Assembly (NCBI GenBank): GCA_037044905.1
Contig: JBAOKB010000043.1
Coordinates: 37,877-101,876, forward strand
Reading direction: 5' to 3'
DNA from: Hortaea werneckii
Lineage: Eukaryota; Ascomycota; Dothideomycetes; Mycosphaerellales; Teratosphaeriaceae
DNA length: 64,000 nucleotides
Shown: positions 43,253 through 52,814 of the stretch, piece after piece
How the letters are laid out: each line of letters begins with the position of its first letter
Position numbering within the stretch: position 1 is the stretch's first letter
Notes under the pieces: model-generated
Seen by the model: only the letters and a program-made list of their open reading frames with translations
Database searches by the model: none
What the model was told of the DNA's origin: nothing
Program-made: the position numbers and the translations under genes

Positions 43253-44575
43253 ATGCCGCCTTTACAAGAACCGCATATTTCCGAACCGACCACGAAATCT
43301 TCGGCATTACCTGGTTCGTCGGAAACCCCGCCCCTGGCACAGCAATACGGAGCCGCGGAGAGTGAGGAAGTAGGTGCGAGCGGCATCATTGACCCCAAGA
43401 CTGGGAAAAGAAGATTTTTGGGACCCGGGAGCAGGAATTTAGACGCAGAGCAGAGTGCAGGCACGATGGAGGCCCAACAGGGTGGCATGCTGCCGCAAAC
43501 CGAGGCTGCCATCAAGGATATGAAGCAGCCAGACCTCAGACCGCAACCGATCCCGATCTCACCCTCGAAACCCCGATATCCCCAAGGCGTCGCGGCTTCG
43601 CCATCCCGTTTACGCTCAAGTTCTCCGCGTCTGCATAGTCCTGCATCAAGTGAGGCCATCTTTGAGCGCAACGTTCAAGAGCCAGTGCCCATGTCTACGC
43701 TCCACAATGAGCTCGATCCAGCACATATACCCTCCCACGTCATGACTGAAGATCATATACCCCCAGCACTGGAAGCCTCTGCTCAAGCAATCACCAGCGA
43801 AGAACTGAACCCGGACGAAGTCGAGATTGTAACGTCGTCCTCTCACCAGCCTGCCATGGCATCCGTGCTTGAAGGCTCAACAAGCCACGCCGACCTCACC
43901 GCCTTACACTCTCCCGCTCTACAGCAGACTCGGACAGAGGATTCAGTATCGGCCGCTGAGATTGCCGGCTCGCCCTCACTCCATCAATCCGGGATCTTGC
44001 CGCCTGCTTCCGCCGAACAAGACGATGCAGCGAGTACCTACGGCCAGCTAGACCCGAACGACGTCAAGCGACTGAGCTTCATCTCCTTCGCGGACGTGGT
44101 CCAACACGAACACCACGAGCACATGGCCTCTCACCTCGGCGAAGTAGGGAGCAGGGATAGCATGCACCTGGCGAGCCTATCCTCCAGTATCCCCTCCAAC
44201 GCTCCCGAACGCACGACCTCCCCATTCCGCTCTCCGCGCTCGCCAGCTTCCAACCACAGCTACACGCTTAGCGGGGGGACCGGCAGCGCACCTGGCGTCG
44301 TCACCCCACCTCAAGGCACCAACATGGAGAATCCCCTAGTGGCGTCCGGATCCCAGGGCTCGCCTGCTCGCTCCATCAGCGGCGGCACCATGGGCAGCCC
44401 GGCCGGTCAGCACGGCGAATTGACGATCGAGACGATGCGCCAAGCCGTACGTAAAACCGCCAGTGGCGACTTGGCCGCGGTGAGGAACGCCCACCAGCAT
44501 CCGCCGGGCGTCGGCAGTCCGATTAGTGACGAGAGTCTATCGGTCAGGGAGCCGAGAAGTCGGACGAACACGTAG
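43253..44575 (+). CDS. Disordered conserved fungal protein of unknown function (440 aa)
   Basis: A single open frame of 440 aa, mostly disordered and rich in Ser, Pro, Ala, Gln and Glu, with no signal peptide and no membrane helix. Islands that look conserved are IDPKTGKRRFLGPGSRNL near residue 47, the SSPRLHSPASSEAIFERNV segment, the NDVKRLSFISFADVV block near residue 275 and ELTIETMRQAVRKTASGDL near the C-terminus. Ser-Pro pairs are frequent (SPSKP, SPRLHSP, SPFRSPRSP), which suggests proline-directed kinase sites and a scaffold or regulator role; that is inference. I recognise the short motifs as the kind conserved across Pezizomycotina in otherwise divergent proteins, but cannot name a function. 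A short microsatellite begins just after the stop. Confidence 0.65.
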   Translation: MPPLQEPHISEPTTKSSALPGSSETPPLAQQYGAAESEEVGASGIIDPKTGKRRFLGPGSRNLDAEQSAGTMEAQQGGMLPQTEAAIKDMKQPDLRPQPIPISPSKPRYPQGVAASPSRLRSSSPRLHSPASSEAIFERNVQEPVPMSTLHNELDPAHIPSHVMTEDHIPPALEASAQAITSEELNPDEVEIVTSSSHQPAMASVLEGSTSHADLTALHSPALQQTRTEDSVSAAEIAGSPSLHQSGILPPASAEQDDAASTYGQLDPNDVKRLSFISFADVVQHEHHEHMASHLGEVGSRDSMHLASLSSSIPSNAPERTTSPFRSPRSPASNHSYTLSGGTGSAPGVVTPPQGTNMENPLVASGSQGSPARSISGGTMGSPAGQHGELTIETMRQAVRKTASGDLAAVRNAHQHPPGVGSPISDESLSVREPRSRTNT

Positions 44576-44615
44576 AGCGTGAGAGTGAGAGAGACAAAAG
44601 GGGAGGGGTATACGC

Positions 44616-44652
44616 GATGATGACGATGACGACGATGACGACGATGACGATC
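44616..44652. repeat. GATGAC-type microsatellite
   Basis: An imperfect tandem of GATGAC/GACGAT units about 37 bp long, 40 bp downstream of the disordered-protein stop codon. It continues as a G/T-rich stretch. Confidence 0.8.
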
Positions 44653-45932
44653 ATGGGGTGGGGGGTTTTTTCGGGAGGGGAGTCTGTGATGGGATGGGAA
44701 AGATGGAATTTTTAACGAAAAAAAGGGGTTGGTGGCCGCTGTTCCCCCCTCGCGAGAAACTCTTTCTTCCTTTCTCCCTTTTTTTTTTTTTTTTATCTCC
44801 CTTTTCTTTTTCTTTTCTCCTTTCTACTTTTTCCATGCTTGCGACCCTCGTCGTCGTCGTTGGTGGCTGGAAGCACCCAATCGGTGCGCGCGCGCGGGAT
44901 CACACTACGCTTGCTTGCTTGCTTGCTTGCTTGGCTGGATATAACTTTCTCATCAAATGTGAATCGATTGTGCCGGCGGCGGAAGGACTTTGAAATTGGG
45001 AGGGAGAGGGGGGAGAGGAGGGCGGGCGGGTTGTTTTTCACCACTTCTGCTACTTTCCTTGCTTTCTCGTCGTCCGTAGTCGTGACATGAAACGCCAAAA
45101 AATTTGTCCGTCGCTCTCTCTCTCTCTCTCTCTCTCCTTTTTTTTTTTTTTTTTTTTTTTTGGTTTGGTATTCCCTGTGCTCGCATTTTCGCCTCTCTTC
45201 TTCCCCTCGCCTATCACAAGACTTTCCATTTCTCGATTCGAAAATCAACACTTTGGTTTTTTTTTTTTTTTTTTTTTTTTCGAATAGAGATACATTAGTA
45301 AACTAAGGTAGACCGCAATCTACGTCGCATGGAATTTCAAGCGCCTGACGCGGGCGTAAAAAAAAAAACATAATCATAGGGCTGAGGGAAGAGAAGAGTA
45401 AACTTCGCGTATCCCCAAAGGAGCATCGGATTTCCTTTACCCGTGTGTGGCCCTTTCTTCTTTTGCCCTTCTTCCCCCTCCACGGGCCTACCCACCAATG
45501 CTATTCAGCGGATCCCGGTGGATTTTGAAACGGGGGGGACACCCCTCACGTAAGCCTGCAGGCCGCACTTTTGACATTGGATGGTACTGTGTATAGTGCT
45601 TTCGAGCCTAGAACCTAATTTTCATTCCTTGAACTAAGATATTCAATGGCAGTTATTCGGTAAACAGGAAAATCCGCAATTCTTCGCTTGGCCTTGATAT
45701 CCGAAACAAGATTGGAAGGGAAAGGGAAAGGGAAAGGGAAGATCCCAGCTCCGCCGCCAACTCCCGAGCAAAGCCCACCCCCGGGCAAAGGGTGGAAAGG
45801 GTTCCACACTTGGCCGCCTAAGAATGCAAGCTGTTTGAGGGCGCGCGGGCGCGGGCTTTCGTTCAGAGGAAGCCTATTCGATTCAGGTACGCACGCTTCG
45901 CACGCCTCGGCGCTATTGTTGGGCAGCAAAAG

Positions 45933-45933
<1 letters not shown>

Positions 45934-45972
<39 letters not shown>
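45934..45972. repeat. CA dinucleotide microsatellite
   Basis: About 19 uninterrupted CA units, 366 bp upstream of the RasGAP start codon. Confidence 0.9.
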
Positions 45973-45974
<2 letters not shown>

Positions 45975-46338
45975 CCCATGCTATTGTGAGAAGAAAAATC
46001 TTGCTGTTCTCTTTGTATGGTTGCAACTGCGAAGTGAAGTTTTTGTACGGGGCTGTGTTCTCTTGGAGGAGGGCAAAAGGTGCAGAGAGGGTTTGGTGCC
46101 TTGGTGTGGATTCGAAGGGTTCTCGGTCGTGAGCCTAAATCTCTCGACCTTGAGCAAGCGCATTATTGCGACATGCGGAGCCGCCAGCAGCTGCGCAGTG
46201 TTGACACGTTCTGGCGAAGCCGTTGCGCTCGCCGATAGGGGCTTAGGGTTTTGAATCTCGGGGACGAGAAGAGAAGAAGAGGAAGAAGAAGAAGAATTGG
46301 GAGACGAGGGCGGTGTGAGGCTGGACTCGGGGCAGAAG

Positions 46339-49300
46339 ATGGAGCCGGGAAGGAGGCAGCGGTGGAATGACCAGAGGCGGGTCAAGGAAGCGAATTTGTA
46401 TGATGAGTGGTTGAAAGAGGAGCGCGAGGCCGAGAGGCAGGCACAGGCACAGCAGGCGCAACAGCAGCAGACGCAGCAGGAGGCGCAGGTGCCCCCACGG
46501 AGGCAGAGTACGCCCATGTCCTCTTCGGTCGCTACTGGCGGTAGCACAACCGGGTCTGCCAGGGCCGTGACACCCCCCGAGGAGCAGCCAAATCGTCACC
46601 AACACCACCGCCTCCACCGTCATGGCCATGCGCCTGCAGTGGACACCGAGCGCGCCAGTCAACGTTCCGGTCCGCAGGACGAAGGTGAGGGCAGTCCCGG
46701 CGTCTCTGACCGTGGCACTTCGAGCTTCGAGCGGGCCTTCATACCGTACGGCCCTTCATCTCTGGGCACAACGACGACTATTGTCGGCGGTCCCGCAGCA
46801 ACCCCTTCAAGCCCGGTGCAAGCGGCGAGTCCACCAAGTAAGAGTCGAAGAGTGGCCAAAGAACGAGAGTCGGATAACGAAGCGCGTGTCGCTTCTCAGA
46901 ACAGCCCATCCGTAACTCAAAAGAGTGGCTCGTTCCGGAGCTCAGCGGGAATGCCTGCGCGCAGCAGCAGCAAGAACCAAGGACGGCACGCGGCAAAGGA
47001 GTCAAGCAGCAACCCTGCTCGACCGAGGACACGAACGCTGGATGAGAGCACGCGCAGACGAGAGCGGTCGCCGAATGCTCTACTGAAGAGTCGCAATCGC
47101 ATCGGCAGTGTGCACTCGCCTTCTTCTTCTTCGCCAGTCTACCACGGCGCAGATTATTTGGCATCCGTCCCCGCAGCCACTTCGCCACCAGCAGCGCCTT
47201 CTATCCACTCGGTCGGCTCACCAGTACAGGGCACTACTGAATACCCTGGGAGCAGGTCCATCTCCCCAATCTCCACCGAGACGGCCCAGTCCATGGCGCC
47301 TGGGTTGCCCCCGACCAACGCGAAACGGATCGTGTACTTGATGAAGACCCTAAGGGGCACGATGAGCGGCAGCGTCGTCTTTCGCCGAGACAGAACAAGT
47401 CCATGGAGTCAATGCTACTGCTACGTCAAGGAAGATGACGGCAGATTGATGTACGAACCGAGGGGCGGCGAGGGGTCACATCACGTACTTGTCTCGGATC
47501 TACGAGGTTGCAGTGTCGTGCCGAGCGTGGAAGATGAGACACCATATCTGGACGTGAGCTTCCCCCACTCCGACTCAGGGGTCCACGTCAAGCTACAGAC
47601 CCAGAGTGATTTCGACTCATGGTTCGCGACATTCTTATGGTGGCATTCCCCGTCGCGAAGACCTCCGGAAGAAAGTGCTGCTGCTGTCCGTCAGCTGGCG
47701 AGTTCGCGCTCAGTGACAGCTAGGCCAGAGCCTCCTCCAAGGAAATCCTCAGCACGGCGCCATCGTGCCAGTAGCTCAAAGAGTGATCGAAGGAAGTCGA
47801 CTGGGGCACCACTTAAGGAAGCTCCGGTTATTAAGATCGGTAAGATGGTGTTTTGGGATACTAATATCGGCTACAGCAGCGGGTCTACTGCGAACCCGCC
47901 TAGCACAACGAGACCAGCGGCCTATCGCATGCAAAGCTATGCCTCGCGACGGTGGCGGCGCATTAGTGGTCAGCTGCGGGAGAATGGCGAGCTCAAACTC
48001 CACTCCGACCTGGACAACACCTTGATCTCAGTGGTGCAGTTAAGTCAGCTCAGCCGGTGCGCCATCCAACGGCTGGATCCGTCAGTGCTCGAGAACGATT
48101 TCTGCATCGCCATCTATCCTCAATACACGTCGAATCTCAACAATAGCCAGCCGGGCTTCCTGCGCCCTATCTTCCTCAGCCTGGAGAACAGAGTGCTCTA
48201 CGAAGTCTGGTTTGTGCTGTTGCGCGCATTCACAATGCCCCAGCTATACGGGCCCCCGACGCCCGCGCAGAACGGTGAACCTGAATCACCGGATGCTTCT
48301 ACCAACGACATGTTCCGCGTGGAGCGCAGCCTTAGCATCCGCATCGTTGAGGCTAAAATGTATCCACCACACACCTCAACCGCGCCGACTTCACCGGGAT
48401 CTGGTTTTAGCGGTGGCCATGCAAGCGGTCACGGATCTAACTCTCTCGCCAGACCTGAGCTGCATGGATATTACGCCGAGGTCCTGCTAGACAACGAAAC
48501 ACGTGGCAAGACGGCCGTTAAGTACGAAGGTTTGACACCGCTCTGGGGCGAGAGCTTCGATTTTGCGGATCTGCCACCCGTCTTGAATAACATTAGTGTG
48601 GTCATCAAACGCCGCCCGCCTGACAACCCGCAAGCGAGGGAGCAGCAAGAGAGTAAAATGGTCCATGAAGCCTATGGATTGAAGAGCGATTACAACGGCG
48701 GATACACCGGTCTGACATTTGACATGACGTGTGGGAAAGTGGAGATTTATATGCAGGAACTGGAAGAAGAGAAAGAAGTGGAAAGGTGGTGGCCTGTGGT
48801 CACACATAATCAGCAGGTCGGCGAGGTGCTCATCAAAGCCCGTGCAGAGGAGGGTGTAGTCCTCATGGCGCACGACTACCAGCCCCTAGGCGATCTTCTG
48901 CATCGTTTCAGCAACGCACTTACCCTTCAGATCGCGACGCTCTTCCCAAACGACTTGAAGCGACTGAGCGACTGCTTGCTTAGTATTTTCCAGGTATCTG
49001 GAACGGTAAGCGACTGGCTCTCGGCGTTGGTGGAAGAGGAAATCGATGGGATACATAAAGAGACGCCCCTCAGCCGATTACGATACAGTAGGCGCGTCGG
49101 CTCCGACGCCACGAACGAAACCGCCGCAACCATTGGACATAGCAGCGATCGCGAGCTTATTGTGCGCGATCTGAACAAGAACGCAACCCTCGAAGCCAAT
49201 CTCCTTTTCCGCGGTAATACACTCCTCACGAAGAGTTTAGATACCCATATGCGGCGCGTCGGCAGGGAGTACTTAGAAGAATCGCTTGGTCCGAAGCTGA

Positions 49301-50995
49301 AGGAGATCAACGAAAAGGACCCGAACTGCGAAGTCGATCCAAACCGTGTCGAGAGTCAGCAAGATCTGGAGCGGAATTGGAGACGGTTGATGCTTTTCAC
49401 GCAGGAGGTCTGGAAGGTGATTGTCAGCAACAAGACCAAATGCCCTGTCGAGCTGCGCATGATCTTCCGGCATATTCGCGCATGTGCCGAAGACCGGTAT
49501 GGTGATTTCTTGAGGACGGTGAGCTATAGCAGTGTCAGTGGGTTCTTGTTCCTCCGGTTCTTTTGTCCTGCGGTGCTCAATCCGAAGCTGTTTGGACTAC
49601 TCAAAGGTACGCTCCGGGTATTATCTTAAAAGCTAGTGTGATACTGACTTGGTTCTAGACGACATCAAGCCTCGTGCGCGGCGAACCTTCACTCTCATTG
49701 CGAAGTCGTTGCAGACTATGGCTAATATGGCATCTTTTGGTACCAAAGAGCATTGGATGGAGCCTATGAATGCCTTCTTGACCCAGCACCGGGAGAGCTT
49801 CAAAGCTTTCATCGACGACATTTGCTATGTCCCGACTGCGCTTTCGGGCGCGACAGCCGGTTATACAGGATCACCTGTTGCCTCACCCACTTATGCCCCA
49901 GGCGTAGTCAGTGCCGAAACTAATCTTAGTTACACAACACCCATGACGGTCATGCAGCGCCTTCCGCCTACGAGTCGAGAGGGATTTCCCAGCTTGCCGT
50001 ATCTGATCGACCAGGCTCGGGCATATGCTGATCTCGTCAATCTTTGGCTTGAGATCACATCACCACAGCCGACAAGCGATGCTGTGTCCAACTCGTCAGG
50101 CCGACTCACGGACACTATAAATGCCATCCACGCGTCAGGTGGTGACCTCTTATCCTTCCATGAGATCTGCACGACCCTCGACAAGAGGTCGAAAGAGTGC
50201 CTTAGTCGGGCTGAGAGGGCTGAGCGACCAAATAGCGCCTTGAGCTTTCGATGGGAGGAGCTGATTGACCAGCTCCAGAACACGACCACCAACGAGACTA
50301 GCGATGAAGTGCCGAGCCAGACGTCCTATGACACTGTCGCGGACAAGATAGCGAGCGGACCATCGATTCTGCCAGCTGGCATGGACTCACGAATGAGTTC
50401 TGAATATCCTCCACCCCGGAGAAGAAACTGGGAACCCGCAACGGACGAAGAAGAGGACGACGACGACGTGACATCAACCAGCAACTACAATCCCGGGGCC
50501 AGCACAGCCTCCACCCCGATGCCCGCCGAAGTCCACTTCGCCGAATCACGCGAATCTCGTGACCGGCCCAGCTCAGCAGGCCGGGGCAGCAGTTTCCACG
50601 GCAGCATCCGACGCGTCCTCCACAGCCGGGGCTCGGACCACTCGCCCAACGCCACCAGCGCGACCACAAGCGCCATCTCCAGCGCCGTCAGCAGCGACAC
50701 CGAGCACACGACCGGCACCACCGCGCTGCCCAGCTACGAGCGCGAGGTCAGACATCGCGAGCGGCGGGAAGCCGCGCGCCTGCAGATCCAGCAGCAGATG
50801 GAGGAGGCGAAGCTCCGCGAGCGCGAGCGCGAGAAGGATCGCAAGAAGGTCAAGACGCCGCTGGCGGCTTTGCGAAAACGTCGGGATAAGGAGAGTAGTA
50901 GCGGAGGGGGGAGTGGGGAGGGAGGAGGAGCAGGAGGTGGGAGAAGTGGTGGTGGTGGGGGCGTCCGACGTGGCGTCGATATGAGCCATGTGTAA
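46339..50995 (+). CDS. Ras GTPase-activating protein with PH-like, C2 and RasGAP domains
   Basis: Two exons, 46339-49606 and 49659-50995 (52-bp intron), give 1534 aa. The first ATG is at 46339; the frame is open upstream from a non-ATG codon, so an upstream exon is possible. Residues 1-325 are disordered. A PH-like domain lies at about 329-430 (VYLMKTLRGTMSGSVVFRR), a C2 domain at about 660-830 (SLSIRIVEAKMYPP, GYYAEVLLDNETRGKTAVK) and the RasGAP domain at about 900-1145. The GAP domain includes NLLFRGNTLLTKSLD with the arginine-finger loop, the RHIRACAEDRYGD helix and the signature FLRFFCPAVLNPKLFGL, and continues over the splice into DDIKPRARRTFTLIAKSLQ. The tail is acidic, then Ser-rich, with an Arg/Glu-rich coiled coil and Gly-rich end. 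It should accelerate GTP hydrolysis by a Ras or Rap-type GTPase and limit cAMP/MAPK signalling or polarity. The architecture is closest to the Gap1/Bud2-type group; the exact target is uncertain. Confidence 0.9.
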
Positions 50996-51849
50996 TGATC
51001 GTTCGGCAAGCGAGATATCACCAAATCTATTCTTTTTTTGTGTGTGTGCAATTTTCTGATCTCGATCTTGAATCTTTTTTGCGTCTTCCCCCCCCCCCCC
51101 CCCCCCCCCCCTTTTTTTTTTTTTTTTTTTCCTCTTCATCATTTCTACGGTTGACTCTGCAAGCCGTCAAGGGACTTTGCCATCCCTACCGTATTTTGCT
51201 GAAAAGGATTGCAGTCTCGTGGCAGCTCGTGTCGGAATATCAGTTGGCTTCTGGCGCTGTGCACGCCGTCAAAGAAGCTCAGGAGCTAGAGTCACGACTC
51301 TCTCTCCTCCCTATTTGAGGGGGAAATCCAAAGCTGCACGGGGCTATTTCTCAGTGGTGTGATCGAAGGAAGGCGATTCAACCACTTGTCAGACTGGGGA
51401 AATCGCTCACAGTCACACGCGACTTCTGACCGGAGTCGAGCGGAGTCATCAGGCTTCTTTCTTTTCTCACTTGCAGCAGCCCTTGACTCAGCTTTCTGCC
51501 GGATTGGTAACAAGCCAGTCAGACCGGGAACCCGGAGGTCGACTCTTTTCTCTATTGGCCTGCTTCTCCTCAGGACTACCTTGCACGATGGCGATAGCGG
51601 GAAACGCTTCTAATCCTCCGGATCTTGGACGGAGAGATCCTGGCTCGTAGTAATCTGCTGGTCATGCTACTATCTGACGGCTAGAGCGGAGCTCCTCCTC
51701 TAGGGTATCCGTCCCATGCACCATATCCCAAGCTACCAGCTATCATCAAAAGCTGACGAACGTACTACCGTTCCCTGAACCACAACCATCTACCACCCGC
51801 AACGGGAGAGAAAAAGTCCCCAAGATCAACACACAGGCTAAAAAAAACA
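50996..51849. other. Intergenic spacer with C-run and T-run
   Basis: Downstream of the RasGAP gene. It contains a C run at 51088-51111 directly followed by a T run at 51112-51130, about 90 bp past the stop codon. Beyond it no gene is supported until the small ORF at 51850. Confidence 0.5.
51088..51130. repeat. Poly-C (24 bp) joined to poly-T (19 bp)
   Basis: A compound homopolymer in the 3' flank of the RasGAP gene, 43 bp long. Confidence 0.9.
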
Positions 51850-52179
51850 ATGCCAGCCGAAGCGACCTGGGAATACCATTTCCTCGCCAAATACCTCGAA
51901 GCGCGGCATCGGAGGCTCTCCAGCGCAGGGTTTCTGGAGCGGTACGTCGGGGATCACACGTATTCGTCGTCGGCGGCATCCAGTCGTACGGCGTCCTCGC
52001 CTGGGAGGACCGAGTCCCTAACGGAGGGAGAAGTGGATAATAATTTGCCATTTCGACTTCCAGTGATCAGAGAAGAGTCGAACTCGCATGGACAAGGACG
52101 AGGCTCTATCACCGAGCAAGACCATCCTCGATCAGGAACCGCAGTGTCCGTCACCGTCGCCTCGAAGGCGACTGTCTAA
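51850..52179 (+). CDS. Possible small hypothetical protein (109 aa)
   Basis: An uninterrupted frame starting in a good context (AAACAATGCC). The first 35 residues look protein-like, with an amphipathic start (TWEYHFLAKYLEARHRRLSS, then AGFLERYVGD); the remainder is Ser/Thr/Gly-rich and may be disordered. There is no signal peptide, membrane helix or known domain. A donor-like GTACGT at 51941 raises the chance that the real gene is spliced, but no alternative I tried opened a longer frame. It lies head to tail with the RasGAP gene and converges on the ISWI gene. It could be a chance frame. Confidence 0.35.
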   Translation: MPAEATWEYHFLAKYLEARHRRLSSAGFLERYVGDHTYSSSAASSRTASSPGRTESLTEGEVDNNLPFRLPVIREESNSHGQGRGSITEQDHPRSGTAVSVTVASKATV

Positions 52180-52814
52180 AGTGGACATGGCGCTGCCACT
52201 TGTCGTCAATGCCGCACCGGTGTTGCCGAAGCGACGGGCGTATTACATTTCATCTGCGGAGCGAGACGGGAGGCCATGGGAAGAACTGGGGACGCGAGAG
52301 CGAAAGACGGGATGTCAGGCCAGCAGGGAAGAAGTTGCGGAGACTTCTCCGGTGGCAGTTTGCATCCGAGAATCAGGAACCTAGCGCCAGACGTACAGGC
52401 AATGTGATTTCTTCCAGCCTTTGTGGTGTCGGAGCGAGACGGAAGGTTATGACTTATGCAAGGAACCTCGTTGGTGGTTTGCCGCTCATATGAATTGATT
52501 AGAAAGGATTCGCGAAGATGGTGGCGCTCGTATGGTTAAGCGTGTGGGTTATTCAAGAATGGAAGCACCCGAACGTACACGCGTGAAGTCATGCTACAGA
52601 CAAAAGTGTCATTGCTCTCGCTCGCATCCTAGTCTACTTACTGTTACTCATACACGTTAATGCATAAACGCCGCAGAATGTCCGACTTCCCGATGGTACC
52701 GTGCTATAGCAGCTCGCGATTTCCCCTTTGCCGATCACTTTCTGAAAAACACCGTAACGCCATGCTAGATGCAGCGAGGAAGATGTTGCCGCTTTGGACA
52801 TCAGCCTCGATGGT
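52180..52814. other. Convergent 3' regions
   Basis: Between the possible small ORF (+) and the 3' end of the ISWI gene (-). A short open frame at 52088-52384 overlaps the left side but shows no domain. Nothing else was recognised. Confidence 0.35.

Larger units (their letters stand above)
44576..46338. other. 1.76-kb microsatellite-rich spacer upstream of the RasGAP gene
   Basis: Apart from the repeats listed separately it contains a T-run near 44781-44796, a TTGC tetranucleotide repeat at about 44916-44935, a CT repeat at about 45114-45137 and two T24 runs at 45138-45161 and 45257-45280. A GGGAAA repeat lies at about 45718-45740. Open frames here are low complexity. It should contain the 3' end of the upstream gene and the promoter and leader of the RasGAP gene. 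Confidence 0.5.
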
